Shown: positions 1 through 11,433 of the stretch, piece after piece
How the letters are laid out: each line of letters opens with the position of its first letter
Position numbering within the stretch: position 1 is the stretch's first letter
DNA from: Sepiola atlantica
Lineage: Eukaryota; Mollusca; Cephalopoda; Sepiida; Sepiolidae
NCBI GenBank assembly: GCA_963556195.1
Contig: CAUVYP010000593.1
Span: 372,001 to 436,000 of the forward strand
Length of the DNA stretch: 64,000 bases
Direction: 5' to 3'
Made by a program: the position numbers and the translations under genes
Notes under the pieces: model-generated
Told to the model about the DNA's origin: nothing
Database searches by the model: none
What the model saw: the letters and a program-made list of their open reading frames with translations, nothing else

Positions 1-87
1 TACTGAAGTACCAAGTTTCAGAAGTGCAGCTCTTGTACTGCCGGAGATATGTCGATACAAACTGAATACGCAAAACATCAACAAAAT
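1..87. repeat. Partial monomer at left edge
   Basis: The window opens in the second half of a monomer, at TACTGAAGTACCAAG, and runs to the AACAAAAT that closes it. Both discriminating boxes lie outside the window, so its subtype cannot be read. The array therefore continues to the left. Confidence 0.95.
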
Positions 88-139
88 TTAGCGCGTTTTA
101 AAGTTGATATCGCTTTTGTTTATAACTTCCACATTTATT

Positions 140-156
140 CGAATTGTGCAACGAAA
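140..156 (-). other. CENP-B-box-like half motif (one example of the per-monomer site)
   Basis: Read on the minus strand the 17 bases are TTTCGTTGCACAATTCG. The first eight match the YTTCGTTG start of the mammalian CENP-B box, and the A at position 10 also agrees, but the CGGG core of the right half is missing. The site lies at monomer positions 53-69, eight bases from box 1, in every A- and B-type monomer; in C-type the outer part is altered. Binding is unproven and the match could be chance. Confidence 0.4.
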
Positions 157-164
157 CTTTGCAC
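146..164. other. Short inverted repeat in A-type monomers (example)
   Basis: GTGCAA and TTGCAC form 6-bp arms around a 7-base loop, CGAAACT. In B- and C-type monomers the last C becomes G, so the arms shorten to five pairs. The dyad overlaps the CENP-B-like stretch. A second dyad in the conserved half pairs AGTACCAAG with CTTGTACT, eight pairs with one bulged C and a 16-base loop. Confidence 0.6.
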
Positions 165-273
165 AGATTAGCGGAGTCACATGTTCTACTGAAGTACCAA
201 GTTTCAGAAGTGCAGCTCTTGTACTGCCGGAGATATGTCGATACAAACTTAATACGCAAAACATCAACAAAAT

Positions 274-459
274 TTAGCGCGTTTTAAAGTTGATATCGCT
301 TTTGTTTATAACTTCCACATTTATTCGAATTGTGCAACGAAACTTTGCAGACAGTCGCGGATAGGCCTTATCTACTGAAGTACCAAGTTTCAGAAGTGCA
401 GCTCTTGTACTGCCGGAGATATGTCGATACAAACTGAATACGCAAAACATCAACAAAAT
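274..459. repeat. B-type monomer, TAGGCC subtype d
   Basis: Box 1 is GACAGTCG and box 2 is the strongly altered GATAGGCCTTATC, which differs from the s form at about six of 13 bases and creates an AGGCCT (StuI) site. Copies of d start at 274, 1390, 3436, 4738 and 12736, each followed by an n monomer and usually by s and a, forming a d-n-s-a module. Confidence 0.9.
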
Positions 460-645
460 TTAGCGCGTTTTAAAGTTGATATCGCTTTTGTTTATAACTT
501 CCACATTTATTCGAATTGTGCAACGAAACTTTGCACAGATTAGCGGAGTCACATTTTCTACTGAAGTACCAAGTTTCAGAAGTGCAGCTCTTGTACTGCC
601 GGAGATATGTCGATACAAACTGAATACGCAAAACATCAACAAAAT
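460..645. repeat. Reference A-type monomer, subtype n
   Basis: Box 1 is CAGATTAG as in subtype a, but box 2 reads ACATTTTCTAC instead of ACATGTTCTAC, a single G-to-T difference. It is common throughout and dominates the right half, where runs of two or three consecutive n monomers follow each p monomer. A sub-branch with AGTACTAAG in place of AGTACCAAG is found at 2506, 3064, 11434, 11992, 12550, 14410, 31520 and 36728, mostly next to C-type monomers. Confidence 0.92.
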
Positions 646-831
646 TTAGCGCGTTTGAAAGTTGATATCGCTTTTGTTTATAACTTCCACATTTATTCGA
701 ATTGTGCAACGAAACTTTGCAGACAGTCGCGGAGACACATGTTCTACTGAAGTACCAAGTTTCAGAAGTGCAGCTCTTGTACTGCCGGAGATATGTCGAT
801 ACAAACTGAATACGCAAAACATCAACAAAAT

Positions 832-1017
832 TTAGCGCGTTTTAAAGTTGATATCGCTTTTGTTTATAACTTCCACATTTATTCGAATTGTGCAACGAAA
901 CTTTGCACAGATTAGCGGAGTCACATGTTCTACTGAAGTACCAAGTTTCAGAAGTGCAGCTCTTGTACTGCCGGAGATATGTCGATACAAACTGAATACG
1001 CAAAACATCAACAAAAT
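832..1017. repeat. Reference A-type monomer, subtype a
   Basis: Clean copy of the commonest form. Layout by monomer position: head TTAGCGCGTTTTAAAG (1-16), EcoRV site GATATC (19-24), TTCGAA palindrome, CENP-B-box-like stretch on the minus strand (53-69), box 1 CAGATTAG (77-84), box 2 with GTCACATGTTC, then a conserved second half with AGTACCAAG and CTTGTACT, and tail CATCAACAAAAT. It carries nine CpG against about 6.6 expected from base composition. Subtype a occurs through the whole array. Confidence 0.93.
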
Positions 1018-2319
1018 TTAGCGCGTTTTAAAGTTGATATCGCTTTTGTTTATAACTTCCACATTTATTCGAATTGTGCAACGAAACTTTGCACAGATTA
1101 GCGGAGTCACATGTTCTACTGAAGTACCAAGTTTCAGAAGTGCAGCTCTTGTACTGCCGGAGATATGTCGATACAAACTGAATACGCAAAACATCGACAA
1201 AATTTAGCGCGTTTTAAAGTTGATATCGCTTTTGTTTATAACTTCCACATTTATTCGAATTGTGCAACGAAACTTTGCACAGATTAGCGGAGTCACATTT
1301 TCTACTGAAGTACCAAGTTTCAGAAGTGCAGCTCTTGTAGTGCCGGAGATATGTCGATACAAACTGAATACGCAAAACATCAACAAAATTTAGCGCGTTT
1401 TAAAGTTGATATCGCTTTTGTTTATAACTTCCACATTTATTCGAATTGTGCAACGAAACTTTGCAGACAGTCGCGGATAGGCCTTATCTACTGAAGTACC
1501 AAGTTTCAGAAGTGCAGCTCTTGTACTGCCGGAGATATGTCGATACAAACTGAATACGCAAAACATCAACAAAATTTAGCGCGTTTTAAAGTTGATATCG
1601 CTTTTGTTTATAACTTCCACATTTATTCGAATTGTGCAACGAAACTTTGCACAGATTAGCGGAGTCACATTTTCTACTGAAGTACCAAGTTTCAGAAGTG
1701 CAGCTCTTGTACTGCCGGAGATATGTCGATACAAACTGAATACGCAAAACATCAACAAAATTTAGCCCGTTTTAAAGTTGATATCGCTTTTGTTTATAAC
1801 TTCCACATTTATTCGAATTGTGCAACGAAACTTTGCAGACAGTCGCGGAGACACATGTTCTACTGATGTACCAAGTTCCAGAAGTGCAGCTCTTGTACTG
1901 CCGGAGATATGTCGATACAAACTGAATACGCAAAACATCAACAAAATTTAGCGCGTTTTAAAGTTGATATCGCTTTTGTTTATAACTTCAACATTTATTC
2001 GAATTGTGCAACGAAACTTTGCACAGATTAGCGGAGTCACATGTTCTACTGAAGTACCAAGTTTCAGAAGTGCAGCTCTTGTACTGCCGGAGATATGTCG
2101 ATACAAACTGAATACGCAAAACATCAACAAAATTTAGCGCGTTTGAAAGTTGATATCGCTTTTGTTTATAACTTCCACATTTATTCGAATTGTGCAACGA
2201 AACTTTGCAGACAGTCGCGGAGACACATGTTCTACTGAAGTACCAAGTTTCAGAAGTGCAGCTCTTGTACTGCCGGAGATATGTCGATACAAACTGAATA
2301 CGCAAACTATCAACAAAAT

Positions 2320-2505
2320 TTAGTGCGATTTAAAGTTGATATCGCTTTTGTTTATAACTTCACCATTCTTTAGAATTGTGCAACGAAACTTTGCAGAGAT
2401 AAGCGGAGTCACATGCTCTACTGAAGTACCAAGTTTTAGAAGTGCAGCTCTTTTACTGCCGGAGATATGTCGATACAAACTGAATACGCAAAACATCGAC
2501 AAAAT
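2320..2505. repeat. C-type (divergent) monomer 1
   Basis: The most divergent class. The head is TTAGTGCGATTTAAAG rather than TTAGCGCGTTTTAAAG, the middle is CTTCACCATTCTTTAG rather than CTTCCACATTTATTCG (which removes the TTCGAA palindrome), box 1 is GAGATAAG and box 2 is GTCACATGCTC. The monomer before it ends in ACTATC and its own tail is CATCGAC. It heads a c-n-a-e-n module. Confidence 0.93.
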
Positions 2506-2877
2506 TTAGCGCGTTTTAAAGTTGATATCGCTTTTGTTTATAACTTCCACATTTATTCGAATTGTGCAACGAAACTTTGCACAGATTAGCGGAGTCACAT
2601 TTTCTACTGAAGTACTAAGTTTCAGAAGTGCAGCTCTTGTACTGCCGGAGATATGTCGATACAAACTGAATACGCAAAACATCGACAAAATTTAGCGCGT
2701 TTTAAAGTTGATATCGCTTTTGTTTATAACTTCCACATTTATTCGAATTGTGCAACGAAACTTTGCACAGATTAGCGGAGTCACATGTTCTACTGAAGTA
2801 CCAAGTTTCAGAAGTGCAGCTCTTGTACTGCCGGAGATATGTCGATACAAACTGAATACGCAAAACATCAACAAAAT

Positions 2878-3063
2878 TTAGCGCGTTTTAAAGTTGATAT
2901 CGCTTTTGTTTATAACTTCCACATTTATTCGAATTGTGCAACGAAACTTTGCAGACAGTCGCGGATAGGCCTTTTCTACTGAAGTACCAAGTTTCAGAAG
3001 TGCAGCTCTTGTACTGCCCGAGATATGTCGATACAAACTGAATACGCAAAACATCGACAAAAT
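2878..3063. repeat. B-type monomer, TAGGCC subtype e
   Basis: As subtype d but with GGCCTTTTC. Copies start at 2878, 11806, 14782, 15525, 17013, 17756, 24080, 27614 and 28172; a GGCCTTTAC relative lies at 19430. Several follow c-n-a, giving the module c-n-a-e. No TAGGCC monomer is found right of 28357. Confidence 0.9.
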
Positions 3064-4179
3064 TTAGCGCGTTTTAAAGTTGATATCGCTTTTGTTTATA
3101 ACTTCCACATTTATTCGAATTGTGCAACGAAACTTTGCACAGATTAGCGGAGTCACATTTTCTACTGAAGTACTAAGTTTCAGAAGTGCAGCTCTTGTAC
3201 TGCCGGAGATATGTCGATACAAACTGAATACACAAAACATCGACAAAATTTAGCGCGTTTTAAAGTTGATATCGCTTTTGTTTATAACTTCCACATTTAT
3301 TCGAATTGTGCAACGAAACTTTGCACAGATTAGCGGAGTCACATTTTCTACTGAAGTACCAAGTTTCAGAAGTGCAGCTCTTCTACTGCCGGAGATATGT
3401 CGATACAAACTGAATACGCAAAACATCAACAAAATTTAGCGCGTTTTAAAGTTGATATCGCTTTTGTTTATAACTTCCACATTTATTCGAATTGTGCAAC
3501 GAAACTTTGCAGACAGTCGCGGATAGGCCTTATCTACTGAAGTACCAAGTTTCAGAAGTGCAGCTCTTGTACTGCCGGAGATATGTCGATACAAACTGAA
3601 TACGCAAAACATCAACAAAATTTAGCGCGTTTTAAAGTTGATATCGCTTTTGTTTATAACTTCCACATTTATTCGAATTGTGCAACGAAACTTTGCACAG
3701 ATTAGCGGAGTCACATTTTCTACTGAAGTACCAAGTTTCAGAAGTGCAGCTCTTGTACTGCCGGAGATATGTCGATACAAACTGAATACGCAAAACATCA
3801 ACAAAATTTAGCCCGTTTTAAAGTTGATATCGCTTTTGTTTATAACTTCCACATTTATTCGAATTGTGCAACGAAACTTTGCAGACAGTCACGGAGACAC
3901 ATGTTCTACTGATGTACCAAGTTTCAGAAGTGCAGCTCTTGTACTGCCGGAGATATGTCGATACAAACTGAATACGCAAAACATCAACAAAATTTAGCGC
4001 GTTTTAAAGTTGATATCGCTTTTGTTTATAACTTCCACATTTATTCGAATTGTGCAACGAAACTTTGCACAGATTAGCGGAGTCACATGTTCTACTGAAG
4101 TACCAAGTTTCAGAAGTGCAGCTCTTGTACTGCCGGAGATATGTCGATACAAACTGAATACGCAAAACATCAACAAAAT

Positions 4180-4365
4180 TTAGCGCGTTTTAAAGTTGAT
4201 ATCGCTTTTGTTTATAACTTCCACATTTATTCGAATTGTGCAACGAAACTTTGCAGACAGTCGCGGAGACACATGTTCTACTGAAGTACCAAGTTTCAGA
4301 AGTGCAGCTCTTGTACTGCCGGAGATATGTCGATACAAACTGAATACGCAAAACATCAACAAAAT
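4180..4365. repeat. Reference B-type monomer, subtype s
   Basis: Box 1 is GACAGTCG and box 2 is GACACATGTTC. It differs from A-type by four substitutions in the eight bases of box 1, all transversions at alternating positions, plus T-to-A in box 2. It is the commonest B form. A sub-branch has TTTACAG instead of TTTGCAG and CCACTG instead of CTACTG (20546, 22964, 26498, 30962, 32078, 33194, 35426, 37286), and is usually tagged by the tail ATTATC. Confidence 0.92.
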
Positions 4366-4551
4366 TTAGCGCGTTTTAAAGTTGATATCGCTTTTGTTTA
4401 TAACTTCCACATTTATTCGAATTGTGCAACGAAACTTTGCAGACAGTCGCGGAGTCACATGCTCTACTGAAGTACCAAGTTTCAGAAGTGCAGCTCTTGT
4501 ACTTCCGGAGATATGTCGATACAAACTGAATACGCAAAACATCAACAAAAT
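4366..4551. repeat. B-type monomer, regional subtype t
   Basis: Box 1 is GACAGTCG but box 2 is GTCACATGCTC, the box 2 form found otherwise in C-type monomers. Copies start at 4366, 5668, 8086 and 10132, always in the context s-a-s-t. Two monomers at 50490 and 62582 pair box 1 of B-type with GTCACATTTTC and are separate recombinants of B and n. Confidence 0.88.
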
Positions 4552-5109
4552 TTAGCGCGTTTGAAAGTTGATATCGCTTTTGTTTATAACTTCCACATTT
4601 ATTCGAATTGTGCAACGAAACTTTGCACAGATTAGCGGAGTCACATGTTCTACTGAAGTACCAAGTTTCAGAAGTGCAGCTCTTGTACTGCCGGAGATAT
4701 GTCGATACAAACTTAATACGCAAAACATCAACAAAATTTAGCGCGTTTTAAAGTTGATATCGCTTTTGTTTATAACTTCCACATTTATTCGAATTGTGCA
4801 ACGAAACTTTGCAGACAGTCGCGGATAGGCCTTATCTACTGAAGTACCAAGTTTCAGAAGTGCAGCTCTTGTACTGCCGGAGATATGTCGATACAAACTG
4901 AATACGCAAAACATCAACAAAATTTAGCGCGTTTTAAAGTTGATATCGCTTTTGTTTATAACTTCCACATTTATTCGAATTGTGCAACGAAACTTTGCAC
5001 AGATTAGCGGAGTCACATTTTCTACTGAAGTACCAAGTTTCAGAAGTGCAGCTCTTGTACTGCCGGAGATATGTCGATACAAACTGAATACGCAAAACAT
5101 CAACAAAAT

Positions 5110-7527
5110 TTAGCCCGTTTTAACGTTGATATCGCTTTTGTTTATAACTTCCACATTTATTCGAATTGTGCAACGAAACTTTGCAGACAGTCGCGGAGAT
5201 ACATGTTCTACTGATGTACCAAGTTTCAGAAGTGCAGCTCTTGTACTGCCGGAGATATGTCGATACAAACTGAATACGCAAAACATCAACAAAATTTAGC
5301 GCGTTTTAAAGTTGATATCGCTTTTGTTTATAACTTCCACATTTATTCGAATTGTGCAACGAAACTTTGCACAGATTAGCGGAGTCACATGTTCTACTGA
5401 AGTACCAAGTTTCAGAAGTGCAGCTCTTGTACTGCCGGAGATATGTCGATACAAACTGAATACGCAAAACATCAACAAAATTTAGCGCGTTTTAAAGTTG
5501 ATATCGCTTTTGTTTATAACTTCCACATTTATTCGAATTGTGCAACGAAACTTTGCAGACAGTCGCGGAGACACATGTTCTACTGAAGTACCAAGTTTCA
5601 GAAGTGCAGCTCTTGTACTGCCGGAGATATGTCGATACAAACTGAATACGCAAAACATCAACAAAATTTAGCGCGTTTTAAAGTTGATATCGCTTTTGTT
5701 TATAACTTCCACATTTATTCGAATTGTGCAACGAAACTTTGCAGACAGTCGCGGAGTCACATGCTCTACTGAAGTACCAAGTTTCAGAAGTGCAGCTCTT
5801 GTACTGCCGGAGATATGTCGATACAAACTGAATACGCAAAACATCAACAAAATTTAGCGCGTTTTAAAGTTGATATCGCTTTTGTTTATAACTTCCACAT
5901 TTATTCGAATTGTGCAACGAAACTTTGCACAGATTAGCGGAGTCACATTTTCTACTGAAGTACCAAGTTTCAGAAGTGCAGCTCTTGTACTGCCGGAGAT
6001 ATGTCGATACAAACTGAATACGCAAAACATCAACAAAATTGAGCCTGTTTTAAAGTTGATATCGCTTTTGTTTATAACTTCCACATTTATTCGAATTGTG
6101 CAACGAAACTTTGCAGACAGTCGCGGAGACACATGTTCTACTGATGTACCAAGTTTCAGAAGTGCAGCTCTTGTACTGCCGGAGATATGTCGATACAAAC
6201 TGAATACGCAAAACATCAACAAAATTTAGCGCGTTTTAAAGTTGATATCGCTTTTGTTTATAACTTCCACATTTAATCGAATTGTGCAACGAAACTTTGC
6301 ACAGATTAGCGGAGTCACATGTTCTACTGAAGTACCAAGTTTCAGAAGTGCAGCTCTTGTACTGCCGGAGATATGTCGATACAAACTGAATACGCAAAAC
6401 ATCAACAAAATTTAGCGCGTTTGAAAGTTGATATCGCTTTGGTTTATAACTTCCACATTTATTCGAATTGTGCAACGAAACTTTGCAGACAGTCGCGGAG
6501 GCACATTTCCTACTGAAGTACCAAGTTTCAGAAGTGCAGCTCTTGTACTGCCGGAGATATGTCGATACAAACTGAATACGCAAAACATCAACAAAATTTA
6601 GCGCGTTTTAAAGTTGATATCGCTTTTGTGTATAACTTCCACATTTATTCGAATTGTGCAACGAAACTTTGCACAGATTAGCGGAGTCACATGTTCTACT
6701 GAAGTACCAAGTTTCAGAAGTGCAGCTCTTGTACTGCCGGAGATATGTCGATACAAACTGAATACGCAAAACATCAACAAAATTTAGCGCGTTTTAAAGT
6801 TGATATCGCTTTTGTTTATAACTTCCACATTTATTCGAATTGTGCAACGAAACTTTGCACAGATTAGCGGAGTCACATTTTCTACTGAAGTACCAAGTTT
6901 CAGAAGTGCAGCTCTTGTACTGCCGGAGATATGTCGATACAAACTGAATACGCAAAACATCAACAAAATTTAGCCCGTTTTAACGTTGATATCGCTTTTG
7001 TTTATAACTTCCACATTTATTCGAATTGTGCAACGAAACTTTGCAGACAGTCGCGGAGGCACATTTCCTACTGAAGTACCAAGTTTCAGAAGTGCAGCTC
7101 TTGTACTGCCGGAGATATGTCGATACAAACTGAATACGCAAAACATCAACAAAATTTAGCGCGTTTTAAAGTTGATATCGCTTTTGTGTATAACTTCCAC
7201 ATTTATTCGAATTGTGCAACGAAACTTTGCACAGATTCGCGGAGTCACATGTTCTACTGAAGTACCAAGTTTCAGAAGTGCAGCTCTTGTACTGCCGGAG
7301 ATATGTCGATACAAACTGAATACGCAAAACATCAACAAAATTTAGCGCGTTTTAAAGTTGATATCGCTTTTGTTTATAACTTCCACATTTATTCGAATTG
7401 TGCAACGAAACTTTGCACAGATTAGCGGAGTCACATTTTCTACTGAAGTACCAAGTTTCAGAAGTGCAGCTCTTGTACTGCCGGAGATATGTCGATACAA
7501 ACTGAATACGCAAAACATCAACAAAAT
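5110..7527. repeat. HOR copy 1 of s-a-s-t-n-s-a-g-a family (13 monomers)
   Basis: Order is s-a-s-t-n-s-a-g-a-n-g-a-n, 2,418 bp. The first s has CCCGTTTTAACG, t has GTCACATGCTC, the second s has CCTGTTTTAAAG, the seventh monomer has ATTTAATCG and the g and a monomers carry GGTTTATAAC and GTGTATAAC. The last g-a-n triplet (6970-7527) repeats the preceding one (6412-6969). Confidence 0.85.
6412..6597. repeat. B-type monomer, regional subtype g
   Basis: Box 1 is GACAGTCG and box 2 is GGCACATTTCC. It occurs only at 6412, 6970, 9016 and 10876. Three of the four also carry GCTTTGGTTTATAAC in the head, and each is followed by an a monomer with GTGTATAAC. It belongs to the 5.1-11.2 kb HOR family. Confidence 0.9.
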
Positions 7528-9573
7528 TTAGCCCGTTTTAACGTTGATATCGCTTTTGTTTATAACTTCCACATTTATTCGAATTGTGCAACGAAACTTT
7601 GCAGACAGTCGCGGAGATACATGTTCTACTGATGTACCAAGTTTCAGAAGTGCAGCTCTTGTACTGCCGGAGATATGTCGATACAAACTGAATACGCAAA
7701 ACATCAACAAAATTTAGCGCGTTTTAAAGTTGATATCGCTTTTGTTTATAACTTCCACATTTATTCGAATTGTGCAACGAAACTTTGCACAGATTAGCGG
7801 AGTGACATGTTCTACTGAAGTACCAAGTTTCAGAAGTGCAGCTCTTGTACTGCCGGAGATATGTCGATACAAACTGAATACGCAAAACATCAACAAAATT
7901 TAGCGCGTTTTAAAGTTGATATCGCTTTTGTTTATAACTTCCACATTTATTCGAATTGTGCAACGAAACTTTGCAGACAGTCGCGGAGACACATGTTCTA
8001 CTGAAGTACCAAGTTTCAGAAGTGCAGCTCTTGTACTGCCGGAGATATGTCGATACAAACTGAATACGCAAAACATCAACAAAATTTAGCGCGTTTTAAA
8101 GTTGATATCGCTTTTGTTTATAACTTCCACATTTATTCGAATTGTGCAACGAAACTTTGCAGACAGTCGCGGAGTCACATGCTCTACTGAAGTACCAAGT
8201 TTCAGAAGTGCAGCTCTTGTACTGCCGGAGATATGTCGATACAAACTGAATACGCAAAACATCAACAAAATTTAGCGCGTTTTAAAGTTGATATCGCTTT
8301 TGTTTATAACTTCCACATTTATTCGAATTGTGCAACGAAACTTTGCACAGATTAGCGGAGTCACATTTTCTACTGAAGTACCAAGATTCAGAAGTGCAGC
8401 TCTTGTACTGCCGGAGATATGTCGATACAAACTGAATACGCAAAACATCAACAAAATTTAGCCTGTTTTAAAGTTGATATCGCTTTTGTTTATAACTTCC
8501 ACATTTATTCGAATTGTGCAACGAAACTTTGCAGACAGTCGCGGAGACACATGTTCTACTGATGTACCAAGTTTCAGAAGTGCAGCTCTTGTACTGCCGG
8601 AGATATGTCGATACAAACTGAATACGCAAAACATCAACAAAATTTAGCGCGTTTTAAAGTTGATATCGCTTTTGTTTATAACTTCCACATTTAATCGAAT
8701 TGTGCAACGAAACTTTGCACAGATTAGCGGAGTCACATGTTCTACTGAAGTACCAAGTTTCAGAAGTGCAGCTCTTGTACTGCCGGAGATATGTCGATAC
8801 CAACTGAATACGCAAAACATCAACAAAATTTAGCGCGTTTGAAAGTTTATATCGCTTTTGTTTATAACTTCCACATTTATTCGAATTGTGCAACGAAACT
8901 TTGCAGACAGTCGCGAAGACACATGTTCTACTGAAGTACCAAGTTTCAGAAGTGCAGCTCTTGTACTGCCGGAGATATGTCGATACAAACTGAATACGCA
9001 AAACATCAACAAAATTTAGCGCGTTTTAAAGTTGATATCGCTTTGGTTTATAACTTCCACATTTATTCGAATTGTGCAACGAAACTTTGCAGACAGTCGC
9101 GGAGGCACATTTCCTACTAAAGTACCAAGTTTCAGAAGTGCAGCTCTTGTACTGCCGGAGATATGTCGATACAAACTGAATACGCAAAACATCAACAAAA
9201 TTTAGCGCGTTTTAAAGTTCATATCGCTTTTGTGTATAACTTCCACATTTATTCGAATTGTGCAACGAAACTTTGCACAGATTAGCGGAGTCACATGTTC
9301 TACTGAAGTACCAAGTTTCAGAAGTGCAGCTCTTGTACTGCCGGAGATATGTCGATACAAACTGAATACGCAAAACATCAACAAAATTTAGCGCGTTTTA
9401 AAGTTGATATCGCTTTTGTTTATAACTTCCACATTTATTCGAATTGTGCAACGAAACTTTGCACAGATTAGCGGAGTCACATGTTCTACTGAAGTACCAA
9501 GTTTCAGAAGTGCAGCTCTTGTACTGCCGGAGATATGTCGATACAAACTGAATACGCAAAACATCAACAAAAT
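7528..9573. repeat. HOR copy 2 of s-a-s-t-n-s-a-g-a family (11 monomers)
   Basis: Order is s-a-s-t-n-s-a-s-g-a-a, 2,046 bp, with the same diagnostic changes as copy 1 at the same positions. It differs by one extra s monomer (8830) and lacks the triplet duplication. CCAAGATTC in the n monomer (8272) is shared only with copy 3 (10318), so copies 2 and 3 are the closer pair. Confidence 0.86.
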
Positions 9574-11247
9574 TTAGCCCGTTTTAACGTTGATATCGCT
9601 TTTGTTTATAACTTCCACATTTATTCGAATTGTGCAACGAAACTTTGCAGACAGTCGCGGAGATACATGTTCTACTGATGTACCAAGTTTCAGAAGTGCA
9701 GCTCTTGTACTGCCGGAGATATGTCGATACAAACTGAATACGCAAAACATCAACAAAATTTAGCGCGTTTTAAAGTTGATATCGCTTTTGTTTATAACTT
9801 CCACATTTATTCGAATTGTGCAACGAAACTTTGCACAGATTAGCGGAGTGACATGTTCTACTGAAGTACCAAGTTTCAGAAGTGCAGCTCTTGTACTGCC
9901 GGAGATATGTCGATACAAACTGAATACGCAAAACATCAACAAAATTTAGCGCGTTTTAAAGTTGATATCGCTTTTGTTTATAACTTCCACATTTATTCGA
10001 ATTGTGCAACGAAACTTTGCAGACAGTCGCGGAGACACATGTTCTACTGAAGTACCAAGTTTCAGAAGTGCAGCTCTTGTACTGCCGGAGATATGTCGAT
10101 ACAAACTGAATACGCAAAACATCAACAAAATTTAGCGCGTTTTAAAGTTGATATCGCTTTTGTTTATAACTTCCACATTTATTCGAATTGTGCAACGAAA
10201 CTTTGCAGACAGTCGCGGAGTCACATGCTCTACTGAAGTACCAAGTTTCAGAAGTGCAGCTCTTGTACTGCCGGAGATATGTCGATACAAACTGAATACG
10301 CAAAACATCAACAAAATTTAGCGCGTTTTAAAGTTGATATCGCTTTTGTTTATAACTTCCACATTTATTCGAATTGTGCAACGAAACTTTGCACAGATTA
10401 GCGGAGTCACATTTTCTACTGAAGTACCAAGATTCAGAAGTGCAGCTCTTGTACTGCCGGAGATATGTCGATACAAACTGAATACGCAAAACATCAACAA
10501 AATTTAGCCTGTTTTAAAGTTGATATCGCTTTTGTTTATAACTTCCACATTTATTCGAATTGTGCAACGAAACTTTGCAGACAGTCGCGGAGACACATGT
10601 TCTACTGATGTACCAAGTTTCAGAAGTGCAGCTCTTGTACTGCCGGAGATATGTCGATACAAACTGAATACGCAAAACATCAACAAAATTTAGCGCGTTT
10701 TAAAGTTGATATCGCTTTTGTTTATAACTTCCACATTTAATCGAATTGTGCAACGAAACTTTGCACAGATTAGCGGAGTCACATGTTCTACTGAAGTACC
10801 AAGTTTCAGAAGTGCAGCTCTTGTACTGCCGGAGATATGTCGATACAAACTGAATACGCAAAACATCAACAAAATTTAGCGCGTTTTAAAGTTGATATCG
10901 CTTTGGTTTATAACTTCCACATTTATTCGAATTGTGCAACGAAACTTTGCAGACAGTCGCGGAGGCACATTTCCTACTAAAGTACCAAGTTTCAGAAGTG
11001 CAGCTCTTGTACTGCCGGAGATATGTCGATACAAACTGAATACGCAAAACATCAACAAAATTTAGCGCGTTTTAAAGTTGATATCGCTTTTGTGTATAAC
11101 TTCCACATTTATTCGAATTGTGCAACGAAACTTTGCACAGATTAGCGGAGTCACATGTTCTACTGAAGTACCAAGTTTCAGAAGTGCACCTCTTGTACTG
11201 CCGGAGATATGTCGATACAAACTGAATACGCAAACTATCAACAAAAT
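9574..11247. repeat. HOR copy 3 of s-a-s-t-n-s-a-g-a family (9 monomers)
   Basis: Order is s-a-s-t-n-s-a-g-a, 1,674 bp, then the register switches to a C-type monomer. The final a monomer (11062) combines the GTGTATAAC head typical of this family with an ACTATC tail typical of monomers before a C-type, so it is a junction chimera. Confidence 0.86.
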
Positions 11248-11433
11248 TTAGTGCGATTTAAAGTTGATATCGCTTTTGTTTATAACTTCACCATTCTTTA
11301 GAATTGTGCAACGAAACTTTGCAGAGATAAGCGGAGTCACATGCTCTACTGAAGTACCAAGTTTCAGAAGTGCAGCTCTTGTACTGCCGGAGATATGTCG
11401 ATACAAACTGAATACGCAAAACATCGACAAAAT
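11248..11433. repeat. C-type monomer 2
   Basis: Same head, middle and boxes as the C-type at 2320, preceded by ACTATC and followed by CATCGAC. It heads a second c-n-a-e-n module 8,928 bp (48 monomers) from the first. Confidence 0.93.

Noticed and set aside
121..126. TATA-like TTTATAAC in each monomer as a promoter
   Set aside because: A single AT-rich hexamer in a 38% GC repeat is expected by chance, and no other core promoter element or transcript start evidence is visible.
88..270. Minus-strand 60-residue open frame repeated in almost every monomer, read as a family of tandem small genes
   Set aside because: It starts at TTG, has no promoter or unique flank, ends at the same satellite TAA each time, and exists because the period is a multiple of three. 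Some copies have nonsense changes (3808, 55327). Nothing suggests selection on protein.
5870..6229. Plus-strand 119-residue frame, and similar ones at 14426, 23360, 38232, 40464 and elsewhere
   Set aside because: They appear only where a TTAG head has changed to TTAAG or TTGAG and simply read the satellite through two monomers. No start context or homology is evident.
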